Source: Bryobacteraceae bacterium (GTDB lineage: Bacteria > Acidobacteriota > Terriglobia > Bryobacterales > Bryobacteraceae). Taken from it: a DNA stretch of 64,000 bases. The stretch spans positions 1-64,000 of the forward strand of contig JAIEMJ010000006.1 in NCBI GenBank assembly GCA_019752335.1, given 5' to 3'. The position numbers and the translations under genes are program-made. Position 1 is the stretch's first letter; every line of letters starts with the position of its first letter. This document shows positions 8,702 through 16,004 of this stretch, piece by piece. The notes beneath the pieces are model-generated. The model was not told the DNA's origin and ran no database searches. It saw only the letters and a program-made list of their open reading frames with translations.

Positions 8702-9411
8702 TCCGTTTCCTGGGTGCCGTACAGTTTTTGACCGTGCTGCCCGTCCGCAGCTCCACTTGCGCCCCTGGCGAAGCCGCGGGCTACTTTCCGATCGTGGGTG
8801 GCTTGCTTGGATTGGCCGCCGGTGGCTTCCACTTACTACTTACCGGCTATGTCGCCGAGCCGGTCAACGCCTTGCTGACGGTTCTTCTATTGATTATACT
8901 CAGCGGCGCTCTGCATGAAGATGGCCTTGCCGACTGTGCCGATGCCTTCGGCGGCCAACGGCCGCCCGAAAGAGTCATGGCGATTCTCAAGGATTCGCGC
9001 ATCGGTGCTTTTGGCGCGTTGGCTTTGGTCTTCTCGGTCGGCCTCCGCTGGCAAGCGATTGCGCAAACCAGCAGCCACTTACTCGAAAGCCTGGCGGCGG
9101 CCGGCGCGCTGAGCCGCACGTCCCAAGTGGCGCTAGCGTGGATTAGCCGCCCGGCCGGCGAGGGCTCGGGTAGATTGTTCGCGTTGAGCCTCATCACCCC
9201 GCGCGCCGTCGTGGCTATTTTGCTGGCCGCCGTGATCACGATACCTTTAGGCGTCATCGCGCTGCCGGCCTTGGTGGGCACGGCTGGCCTTACCCTCATC
9301 GCCCGCGACTTCTACGAAAGACACCTCGGCGGCGTAAATGGCGACTGTTGCGGCGCGCTCAGCCAAGTTGTGGAAGGGTTCATCTTACTGCTATGCGCCT
9401 CTATCTGGTAA
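8698..9411 (+). CDS. cobS: Adenosylcobinamide-GDP ribazoletransferase (cobalamin synthase)
   Basis: A membrane enzyme that joins alpha-ribazole (phosphate) to adenosyl-GDP-cobinamide. The 237-residue protein begins with the characteristic FLGAVQFLTVLPV, has GYFPIVGGLLG, the metal-binding signature HEDGLADCADAFGG, LKDSRIGAFG and a C-terminal GDCCGALSQVVE segment, with several transmembrane stretches between. The ATG at 8698 is in the cobU stop overlap; an upstream in-frame extension into cobU is rejected because this start matches the family N-terminus. It overlaps cobC by 19 bases. Confidence 0.92.
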   Translation: MIRFLGAVQFLTVLPVRSSTCAPGEAAGYFPIVGGLLGLAAGGFHLLLTGYVAEPVNALLTVLLLIILSGALHEDGLADCADAFGGQRPPERVMAILKDSRIGAFGALALVFSVGLRWQAIAQTSSHLLESLAAAGALSRTSQVALAWISRPAGEGSGRLFALSLITPRAVVAILLAAVITIPLGVIALPALVGTAGLTLIARDFYERHLGGVNGDCCGALSQVVEGFILLLCASIW

Positions 9412-9896
9412 GGCACGCGGAACCAACGTTGGCCGGCCGGTTTATCGGCCGGACGGATCCGCCGCTCTCGGACAACGGCCGCACGCAAGCGGCAGCGTTG
9501 GTGTCGCTTCAGGTGGACCAGGTCTATGTGAGTCCGTTGCAGCGCGCCCAGCAAACTGCGGCTTTTATCGCCGCCCCGCAAACGACGTTGGACGAACTCG
9601 CCGAGTTACACTTTGGAGACTGGGAGGGGCTCACCTGGGCCGAGATCGCGGCGCGCGATCCGGAGTTAGCCGAACGCAAGTTGGCGAATTGGTTTAGCGT
9701 GCCAGCGCCAAATGGCGAAACACTGGCTGAGTTGCTGGTGCGCTTGGGCCGCGCGCTCGAGAAGATTCCGCCCCAGCCACGCGTCGCCATCGTGGCGCAC
9801 GCCGTGGTGAATGGCGCCCTGCGCTCACTGCTTACGGGCGGCGACCCGGCCTCCTACCGGCAGCAGTACGCCGAGGTGATCGAGATCGAGACATAA
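9393..9896 (+). CDS. cobC: Alpha-ribazole phosphatase, histidine phosphatase family
   Basis: It removes the 5' phosphate from alpha-ribazole phosphate or adenosylcobalamin phosphate. This 167-residue histidine phosphatase opens MRLYLVRHAEP, with H8 as the phospho-accepting histidine, followed by SPLQRAQQTA, LHFGDWEGLTW and a second catalytic histidine in IVAHAVV, where many members have SHGG. The start at 9393, inside cobS, puts RHAE at the normal position. It closes the cobalamin block; the next gene begins after 10 bases. Confidence 0.85.
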   Translation: MRLYLVRHAEPTLAGRFIGRTDPPLSDNGRTQAAALVSLQVDQVYVSPLQRAQQTAAFIAAPQTTLDELAELHFGDWEGLTWAEIAARDPELAERKLANWFSVPAPNGETLAELLVRLGRALEKIPPQPRVAIVAHAVVNGALRSLLTGGDPASYRQQYAEVIEIET

Positions 9897-9906
9897 TCGA
9901 GGAAGC

Positions 9907-11328
9907 GTGACAATCAGCAGCGAACGAATCAACGAATTGCGGCAAGTAGGCGCCTTCAGCGAACTAAGCGACGATCAGTTGCGTTGGTTTCTGGAACGCA
10001 GCGAGGAGCGTTGCTTCGCGGCAGGCGAGACGGTCACCATGATCGGCGATGAGGCCAACACGCTGACGGTGGTGCTGGAGGGCACGATGCAAGGCCACCG
10101 GCGCGAGAATGGCAGCGACACGTTCGTCTATATGGTGGAGAAGGGCAGCGTCACCGGTGCGCTGCCCTTCTCCCGCATGAAGATCTTCCCCGCTACCACG
10201 CGCACCGTGGTACCGACTCGGCTCCTTCTGTTCCCGCGCGCGCTGTTTCCCGAGATGTACGTTGAACTGCCCGAACTGATTCCCAAGCTCGTCGGCATTC
10301 TGACGGACCGCGTGCGCGAGACGGCCAAGACGATTACGCAGCACGAGAAACTCGCGTCGCTCGGCAAGCTCTCCGCCGGCTTGGCGCACGAATTGAATAA
10401 TCCGGCTTCGGCGGCGCGGCAAGCCAGCCTCTCCGCGCGCCGCGCCTTTGAGCAGTTTCAAGCCGCGAGTGACGGCTTCTTGTCCGTGCGTCCTACCGAC
10501 ACTTTTCTCAAAGAGGTAGTCGCGCTCGAGGCAGCCGCGGCCGCCGGTATCCGCGACGCACCCACGCTCGACACGCTCACCCGCAGCGACCGGGAAGAAG
10601 CCATGGGCGACTACCTGCAAGAACTCGGCGTCGCCGAGCCTTGGGATCTCGCGGCCGCCTTTGTCGATGCCGGCTTGGTCCGCGAAGAGCTCGAAAGGCG
10701 TACGGTCGATTGGGCCCATGATTGCCGTGCCTTTGGTTTGCAGCGCGTGGCGGCGGCGATTCAGATGGAGCAGGTGCTGGCCCAGATGCTCACCGCCACC
10801 ACGCGTATCGCGGACTTAGTGAAGGCCATCAAGGATTACTCCTACATGGACCGCGCGGCGCTGGCGGAGATCGACTTACACCACAGTCTCGATACCACGC
10901 TGCGTATGTTCAGCTTTCGCTTCAAGGAGGGCGTGCGCGTAGAGACCGACTACGATCCCCACTTACCCAGGATCTGCGCGCAAGGCGGCCAACTCAATCA
11001 GGTGTGGACGAATCTGATCGACAACGCGATTGACGCCATGCTCAACTACCAGGAACGCCAAGGGCCAGCTTGCCTGAAGGTGCGCACGCGCGTGGAGGTG
11101 GACTACGCCGTAGTGGAGTTCGCCGACAATGGCAGCGGTATTCCCGAGGCGATTGCGACGAAAGTGTATGATCCGTTTTTCACCACCAAGCCGCAGGGCT
11201 CAGGCACGGGGCTGGGCCTGGATACGGTGTATCGCATCATTCACCAGCACTACGGCACGATCGACTTTGAGTCGCAGCCGGGTAATACTGTATTCACGAT
11301 CCGGCTGCCGCTGCAGCCGCCCGCATGA
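9907..11328 (+). CDS. Sensor histidine kinase with N-terminal cyclic-nucleotide-binding-like domain
   Basis: 473 residues with no transmembrane segment. Residues 1-130 form a Crp/cNMP-binding-like beta-roll ([23 protein letters not shown]). A coil follows, then the H box [18 protein letters not shown] with H161, an extended helical segment, and an ATPase domain with N box [10 protein letters not shown] (369-378), G1 DNGSGI (407-412) and G2 GTGLGL (433-438). The start is GTG with GAGGA almost adjacent. The RR-flavoprotein at 13421 in the same chain is its most likely partner, with an ABC transporter lying between them. The final ATGA is shared with the ABC ATPase. Confidence 0.85.
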   Translation: MTISSERINELRQVGAFSELSDDQLRWFLERSEERCFAAGETVTMIGDEANTLTVVLEGTMQGHRRENGSDTFVYMVEKGSVTGALPFSRMKIFPATTRTVVPTRLLLFPRALFPEMYVELPELIPKLVGILTDRVRETAKTITQHEKLASLGKLSAGLAHELNNPASAARQASLSARRAFEQFQAASDGFLSVRPTDTFLKEVVALEAAAAAGIRDAPTLDTLTRSDREEAMGDYLQELGVAEPWDLAAAFVDAGLVREELERRTVDWAHDCRAFGLQRVAAAIQMEQVLAQMLTATTRIADLVKAIKDYSYMDRAALAEIDLHHSLDTTLRMFSFRFKEGVRVETDYDPHLPRICAQGGQLNQVWTNLIDNAIDAMLNYQERQGPACLKVRTRVEVDYAVVEFADNGSGIPEAIATKVYDPFFTTKPQGSGTGLGLDTVYRIIHQHYGTIDFESQPGNTVFTIRLPLQPPA

Positions 11329-12005
11329 TCCGCTTCGCCGGAGTTAGTTGCGAACGCGATGGGCGTCCGGTGCTACGCGGCATAGACGCGGAGTTTCGCG
11401 CCGCCGAGATCACGGTGTTACTCGGACGCAGCGGCAGCGGGAAGAGCACTCTGTTGCGCCTGATGAACCGCTTGCTGGAGGCGAGCACCGGAACGGTGAC
11501 CGTCTTGGGCCGCGCCGTCGCGGAGTGGGACGTCTACGCCTTGCGACGCGCCATCGGCTTTGTCCCGCAGAATCTAGGGCTTTTCCCGCACCGTCGCATC
11601 GGGGAGCAGATGCATCTGGCCGGCGCGGAGCGCGCCACGGCCGGTGACTTACTCGAACGCATCGGACTTCCGGCCACTTACCTGGATCGCTACCCGCACC
11701 AACTCAGCGGCGGCGAGCAGCAGCGGGCGGCTTTGGCCCGCGCCTTGGCCGGCTCGCCCAAGTTACTCTTGCTCGACGAGCCATTTTCCGCGCTCGATCC
11801 GGTAACCCGGCGGCAGTTACAGCAACTGGTGAAGTCACTCGCCGTGACGACGGTCTTCGTTACCCATGACCTGCGCGAGGCCTTCGCGCTCGGCGACCGC
11901 ATCGGCTTCTTGTCGGCCGGAAAACTCGCGGCCTTCGGTAGCCGCCAGGATCTTGAGGCGAGCCAGCAGCCGGAGTTACGTTTGTTCCTGGAGACGCTCG
12001 CATGA
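11325..12005 (+). CDS. Osmoprotectant-type ABC transporter ATPase
   Basis: A 226-residue ABC ATPase of the glycine betaine/choline/carnitine (OpuA/ProV) class. Walker A is GRSGSGKST, then FVPQNLGLFPHRRIGEQ, signature LSGGEQQR, Walker B LLLLDEPFSALDP and VTHDLREA. It lacks the C-terminal CBS domains that sense ionic strength in OpuA-type ATPases; it ends just after the ABC core. The ATG overlaps the kinase stop, and its own stop overlaps the permease start. Substrate class is inferred from the binding protein encoded two genes on. Confidence 0.85.
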   Translation: MIRFAGVSCERDGRPVLRGIDAEFRAAEITVLLGRSGSGKSTLLRLMNRLLEASTGTVTVLGRAVAEWDVYALRRAIGFVPQNLGLFPHRRIGEQMHLAGAERATAGDLLERIGLPATYLDRYPHQLSGGEQQRAALARALAGSPKLLLLDEPFSALDPVTRRQLQQLVKSLAVTTVFVTHDLREAFALGDRIGFLSAGKLAAFGSRQDLEASQQPELRLFLETLA

Positions 12006-12592
12006 ATATCGCGGCGGCGGCGGGCGAGCACTTACTCCTGGTATTGGTGGCGGTGGGTCTGGCGGCCCTGCTGGGCCTGCCCGCCGCAATCTGGGCGGCG
12101 CGGAATCCGCGCCCCGGTAACTACTTACTCCGCACCGCGGACCTGGTGCAGACGATTCCGGCCTTAGCCTTATTCGGATTGTTGTTGCCGGTGATTGGGA
12201 TTGGGCCGCGCATGGCCGTGGTGGCGCTATTTGCTTACGCCCTGCTGCCAATTCTGCGCAATACGGTGGCCGGCCTGGGGAGCGTGCCGGAAGCGGTGAA
12301 AGAGGCCGCGGTCGCGATGGGGCTTACGCCCCGGCAGGTGTTGCGGGAAGTCGAGTTACCCCTCGCCGCGCCGTCGATCGTGGCGGGATTGCGCATCGCG
12401 ACGGTGACTACCATCGGCACAGCGACGGTCGCCGCGGCGGTGGGCGCGGGCGGATTAGGCACGTTTCTCTATCGAGGACTCGCGACCCTGGAGCCGAACT
12501 TACTTTTGGCCGGTGCGATTCCGGCGGCGTTGATGGCCATTCTGGCGGACTGGATTTTGGGATGGATCGAAAACAAGCTATCGCAATACTAA
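12002..12592 (+). CDS. Osmoprotectant-type ABC transporter permease
   Basis: A 196-residue inner-membrane permease of the OpuB/ProW family with about five hydrophobic helices. The EAA-loop region is PEAVKEAAVAMGLTPRQVLREVELPLAAPSIVAGLRIATVTTIGTATVAAAVGAGGLGTFLYRGL, recognised here only by its start (PEAVKEAAVAMGLTP) and end (GAGGLGTFLYRGL). Many related systems carry two permease genes; only one is present here, so a homodimer is implied. It overlaps the ATPase gene by 4 bases and the binding-protein gene by 31. Confidence 0.85.
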   Translation: MNIAAAAGEHLLLVLVAVGLAALLGLPAAIWAARNPRPGNYLLRTADLVQTIPALALFGLLLPVIGIGPRMAVVALFAYALLPILRNTVAGLGSVPEAVKEAAVAMGLTPRQVLREVELPLAAPSIVAGLRIATVTTIGTATVAAAVGAGGLGTFLYRGLATLEPNLLLAGAIPAALMAILADWILGWIENKLSQY

Positions 12593-13452
12593 GCGCGGGC
12601 CTGGTGAGCTGCGGCCGCGCGGGACTCACCGTGGGCGCGAAGAATTTCACGGAGCAGGATATTCTCGGCGAAATTCTGCGCGCGCATTTATCGGCGCAGT
12701 TGGGCTTCAAGGTGAACTCGCGCTTGCATCTGGGCGGTAGTTACTTGGCGCATTCCGCGCTATTGCAGGGCGACATTGACCTATATCCGGAATATAGCGG
12801 CACGGCGCTGACGGCGTGCCTCAAGTTACCCTTGGAGCGCGATGCGGCCGCGGTGTTCGCCAAAGTCCGCGCGGCTTACTTTGAGCGGCACGATGTGGAA
12901 TGGGGTTGGCCGTTGGGTTTCGAAAATACGTTCGCCATGGTAATTCCGAAGGCGCTAGGTTTTCGCACTTTGAGCGAAGCCGTGGCGGGCAAGAAAGATT
13001 GGCGGCTCGGGATCGGCTACGAGTTCGAAGCCCGCGCCGACGGCTGGCCACTCTTCCAAAAGACTTACGCTTTGCGCCTGGGCGCCGCACTCAAGACCAT
13101 GGACCTCGGTCTACTCTACCGGGCGCTCCAAGCTGGTGACGTCGACATGGCAGCGGGCAACACGACAGATGCGGCGCTGTCGTCCGGCGAGTTTATTGTC
13201 CTCGCGGATGACTTGCACTTCTTCCCGCCGTACCAGACCTGCCTCGCTGTACGCCGCGCGGCGTTGAATCTGCATCCGGGTCTGCGGGCCGCGCTGGACG
13301 AGCTTACCGGCGTGATCGCCCCCACGCTGATGCGGCAGATGAATGCGGCTGTCACGCAAAAGAAGCAGGAGCCCGCCCAGGTGGCCGCCGATTTCCTGCG
13401 AAACTGGAAGGAAGAGTCTAGTGCCAAAACCCTACCTATTGACCGTCGATGA
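12562..13452 (+). CDS. Osmoprotectant-type ABC substrate-binding lipoprotein
   Basis: A 296-residue OpuAC/OpuBC-type binding protein. A short lipoprotein signal ends in LVSC, so C17 is the likely lipidated residue. It continues LTVGAKNFTEQDILGEILRAHL, then GDIDLYPEYSGTALTACL, the signature of quaternary-ammonium-compound binding proteins. Glycine betaine, choline or carnitine are the family's ligands; the sequence does not tell which. It starts 31 bases inside the permease gene and its last 32 bases overlap the RR-flavoprotein gene. Confidence 0.83.
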   Translation: MDRKQAIAILSAGLVSCGRAGLTVGAKNFTEQDILGEILRAHLSAQLGFKVNSRLHLGGSYLAHSALLQGDIDLYPEYSGTALTACLKLPLERDAAAVFAKVRAAYFERHDVEWGWPLGFENTFAMVIPKALGFRTLSEAVAGKKDWRLGIGYEFEARADGWPLFQKTYALRLGAALKTMDLGLLYRALQAGDVDMAAGNTTDAALSSGEFIVLADDLHFFPPYQTCLAVRRAALNLHPGLRAALDELTGVIAPTLMRQMNAAVTQKKQEPAQVAADFLRNWKEESSAKTLPIDRR

Positions 13453-15082
13453 TGACCCGGAAGTGCTGCGCGGCATTGAGCGCGACCTGCGCCGGCGGTA
13501 CTCCGCCCAGTACCGCATTCTGCGCGCGGATAGTGGACAGGCGGCTTTGGAAGCTCTGCGTCAGATTGCGGAACGCCAGGAAGACGTCGCTTTGCTGCTG
13601 GCCGACCAGCGCATGCCCGAGATGGACGGCGTTACGTTCCTGAACGCGGCGCGTGAGCTTCACCCCGAAGCGCGGCGGGTGCTGTTGACGGCCTATGCCG
13701 ACACCGACGCGGCCATCAAGGCCATTAACGACGTTCGCCTGCATCACTACCTGCTGAAGCCGTGGGACCCGCCGGAGCAAAACCTCTTCCCGGTGCTCGA
13801 CGACCTGCTCGATGATTGGCACTACACCTTCGAGCCGCCCTTCCGTGGCATTCGCGTGATTGGGCATCGTTGGTCACAAGACGGGCACCGCATCAAGGAT
13901 TTCCTCGGCCGTCATCAGGTGCCCTTCCGCTGGATCGACGTCGAGGTGGCGCTCAAGGACCCGTCGCTCGAAGGCGCGCTGGCCGGGCGCCCGAGCCTGC
14001 CCTTGATTCTCTTCCACGACGGCACACAACTGGCGAGCCCCAGCACCGAAGAGATCGCGGTGAAGCTGGGCTTTAAGACCCAAGCCGACACGACGTTTTA
14101 CGATTTCCTGATTGTCGGCGCCGGCCCGGCCGGCCTGGCCGCGGCCGTCTATGCGGCCTCCGAAGGTCTGCGGACACTACTCGTGGACCGCGAAGCTCCT
14201 GGTGGCCAAGCCGGGCTGAGTTCCCGCATTGAGAATTACCTGGGCTTCCCGGCCGGACTGAGCGGTGGCGACCTCGCGCGGCGCGCCGTCGCGCAGGCGC
14301 GTAAGTTCGGCTGTGAGATTCTCGCGCCGCAGGAGGCGTTGGCGATGCGAACGGATGGCGCCTTCAAGCTCGTCACGTTGAGCAGCGGCGCGCAGGTAGC
14401 GGCGCACGCGGTGTTGATCGCGACGGGCCTCGCTTGGCGCCGGCTCGACGTGCCGGGCATGGAGCGGCTGCGCGGCAGCGGCGTCTACTACGGCGCGGCG
14501 ATCACCGAGGCGCTGAGTTGCCAGGACGAAGATGTCTATGTGATCGGTGGAGCCAACAGCGCCGGGCAAGCGGCCATGCACTTCTCGCAATACGCCAAGC
14601 GGGTGCATATGCTGGTGCGCGGCGAGGGCTTGGCCGCGACGATGAGCCAATACCTGATTGATCAGATCGCCAGCCGGCCGAACATCGAAGTGCTGGCGCG
14701 CACGGAGGTGTTGGAAGCGCACGGCGAGGAGCATCTGGAAGAGATCACGCTGCTCGACAATGCGACGCAGGAGAAGCGCCGGGTGCCGGCCAGCCTGCTG
14801 TTCATCTTTATCGGCGCACAACCGTGTACCAGTTGGTTGACGGGGCAAGTGTGCATGGATGAGCACGGCTACGTCCGGACGGGCCCGGCTCTCAAGGCGG
14901 ACGGCAAGCTGACGCGGCAGTGGCCGCTGAAGCGCGATCCTTACTTGCTGGAGACGTCGATCCCTGGCGTTTTTGCGGCGGGGGATACGCGTTCCGGCAG
15001 TGTGAAGCGAGTGGCGAGCGGCGTGGGCGAAGGCAGTGTCGTTGTGCAATTCGTGCACCATTATTTAGCGACCATCAGCTAA
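13421..15082 (+). CDS. Response regulator receiver fused to thioredoxin-reductase-like flavoprotein without CxxC
   Basis: 553 residues in three parts. Residues 1-125 are a receiver domain (TVDDDPE, phosphoacceptor D62 in LADQRMPEMDG, LLKPWDPPEQ). Residues 140-215 resemble a thioredoxin/glutaredoxin-like insert. Residues 226-550 are a FAD/NAD(P) oxidoreductase with GAGPAG (233-238), PGGQAGLSSRIENYLGFP, NAD(P)-binding GGANSAGQAA (376-385) and the C-terminal FAGDT-like GVFAAGDTRSGSVKRVASGVGEG. Where thioredoxin reductase has CATC this protein reads YYGAAITEA, so no redox disulfide exists there. The start is GTG at 13421, inside the preceding gene; the open frame runs further upstream but the receiver begins here. 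Partner kinase is probably the gene at 9907. Confidence 0.87.
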   Translation: MPKPYLLTVDDDPEVLRGIERDLRRRYSAQYRILRADSGQAALEALRQIAERQEDVALLLADQRMPEMDGVTFLNAARELHPEARRVLLTAYADTDAAIKAINDVRLHHYLLKPWDPPEQNLFPVLDDLLDDWHYTFEPPFRGIRVIGHRWSQDGHRIKDFLGRHQVPFRWIDVEVALKDPSLEGALAGRPSLPLILFHDGTQLASPSTEEIAVKLGFKTQADTTFYDFLIVGAGPAGLAAAVYAASEGLRTLLVDREAPGGQAGLSSRIENYLGFPAGLSGGDLARRAVAQARKFGCEILAPQEALAMRTDGAFKLVTLSSGAQVAAHAVLIATGLAWRRLDVPGMERLRGSGVYYGAAITEALSCQDEDVYVIGGANSAGQAAMHFSQYAKRVHMLVRGEGLAATMSQYLIDQIASRPNIEVLARTEVLEAHGEEHLEEITLLDNATQEKRRVPASLLFIFIGAQPCTSWLTGQVCMDEHGYVRTGPALKADGKLTRQWPLKRDPYLLETSIPGVFAAGDTRSGSVKRVASGVGEGSVVVQFVHHYLATIS

Positions 15083-15113
15083 ACAAGCATCCCAGGGGGC
15101 CGATAAGCGAAAT

Positions 15114-15986
15114 ATGCGCGTGGCTCCCTCGCAAGCTCAAATCCTCGACAAACTCTCTGAACTTCCTCCGTTCTCACCCGTACTCGTAAAACTGCTGGGC
15201 ACCTTTGGCCAAGCCAACATCTCGTGCGGCACGCTGGCCGGCTTAATTGAGCAGGACCCGGTGATGGCCGGCAGCGTGCTGCGGCTGGCCAATTCGAGCC
15301 TGTATTCGCAGAAGTCGACCGTGACGTCGATCGCGGCGGCGATCAACCTGATCGGGACGGACCGGTTGCGCAACGTGGTTACGGCGCTGTCCGTCAGCCA
15401 GATGTGGAAGCGTCTTCCCGCGGTGGAGGGCTGGTCCACGGCGGACTTCAATGAGCACGGACTGGCGGTGGCGATTCTGGGCGCGACCCTGGCGGACCAG
15501 ATGCCGAACGACTTCGCGGAAGGCGCATTTCTGGCGGGCTTACTGCACGGCGTGGGCAAGCTGCTGGTGGTGATGGCGGCGCCGGACGACTATCGCGAAA
15601 TCCTACGCCGCTATGAGGCGGAAGGCAATACGAAGAGTTGGGTGCAACTGGAGCGGGACGTGCTGGATACGGATCATCCCAGCCTTTCGGCCCTGGCGTT
15701 GGAGCAGTGGAAGATCGCGGAACCGATCCGGCGCGCCGTGGCCTGGCACCAGGATCCGGAGCTGGGCAAGCTGAGCCAGGTGATCTGGCTAGCCGACTCC
15801 CTGGCCAATGCGATTGGCTATTCCGTGTTGCCGCCCAAGGCCGTCTTGCTGGAGCAGGATCCGGTGGAGACGGTGGGCCCGTGGTTACGGCAGCATTGCC
15901 CGGGGCTGCCGCCGGGAGAATTGCTCGATACCTTCCACCATGAGATGGACGTCATCCGCGGCGCGCCGCGGACCCTACGCTCTTAG
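15114..15986 (+). CDS. HDOD-domain protein
   Basis: A 290-residue soluble protein made of one HDOD domain (about 10-210): LSELPPFSPVLVKLLGTF, LIEQDPVMAGSVLRLANSSLYS, SIAAAINLIGTDRLRNVV, LLHGVGKLLV, and AVAWHQDPE. The catalytic HD pair of true HD phosphohydrolases is replaced by HG, as is normal in HDOD proteins, so an enzymatic role is unlikely; the family usually serves as a signalling adaptor. It follows the RR-flavoprotein by 31 bases and may belong to the same transcript. A 16-bp tandem duplication spans its stop codon. Confidence 0.82.
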   Translation: MRVAPSQAQILDKLSELPPFSPVLVKLLGTFGQANISCGTLAGLIEQDPVMAGSVLRLANSSLYSQKSTVTSIAAAINLIGTDRLRNVVTALSVSQMWKRLPAVEGWSTADFNEHGLAVAILGATLADQMPNDFAEGAFLAGLLHGVGKLLVVMAAPDDYREILRRYEAEGNTKSWVQLERDVLDTDHPSLSALALEQWKIAEPIRRAVAWHQDPELGKLSQVIWLADSLANAIGYSVLPPKAVLLEQDPVETVGPWLRQHCPGLPPGELLDTFHHEMDVIRGAPRTLRS

Positions 15987-16004
15987 TACCCTGCGCTCTT
16001 AGTA
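15973..16004. repeat. 16-bp tandem duplication at the junction of two convergent genes
   Basis: Copy 1, CCCTACGCTCTTAGTA (15973-15988), is followed at once by CCCTGCGCTCTTAGTA (15989-16004), one mismatch. Copy 1 carries the TAG stop of the HDOD gene (15984-15986). Copy 2 carries the reverse-strand TAA stop of the TonB-dependent receptor (15999-16001). Confidence 0.85.
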
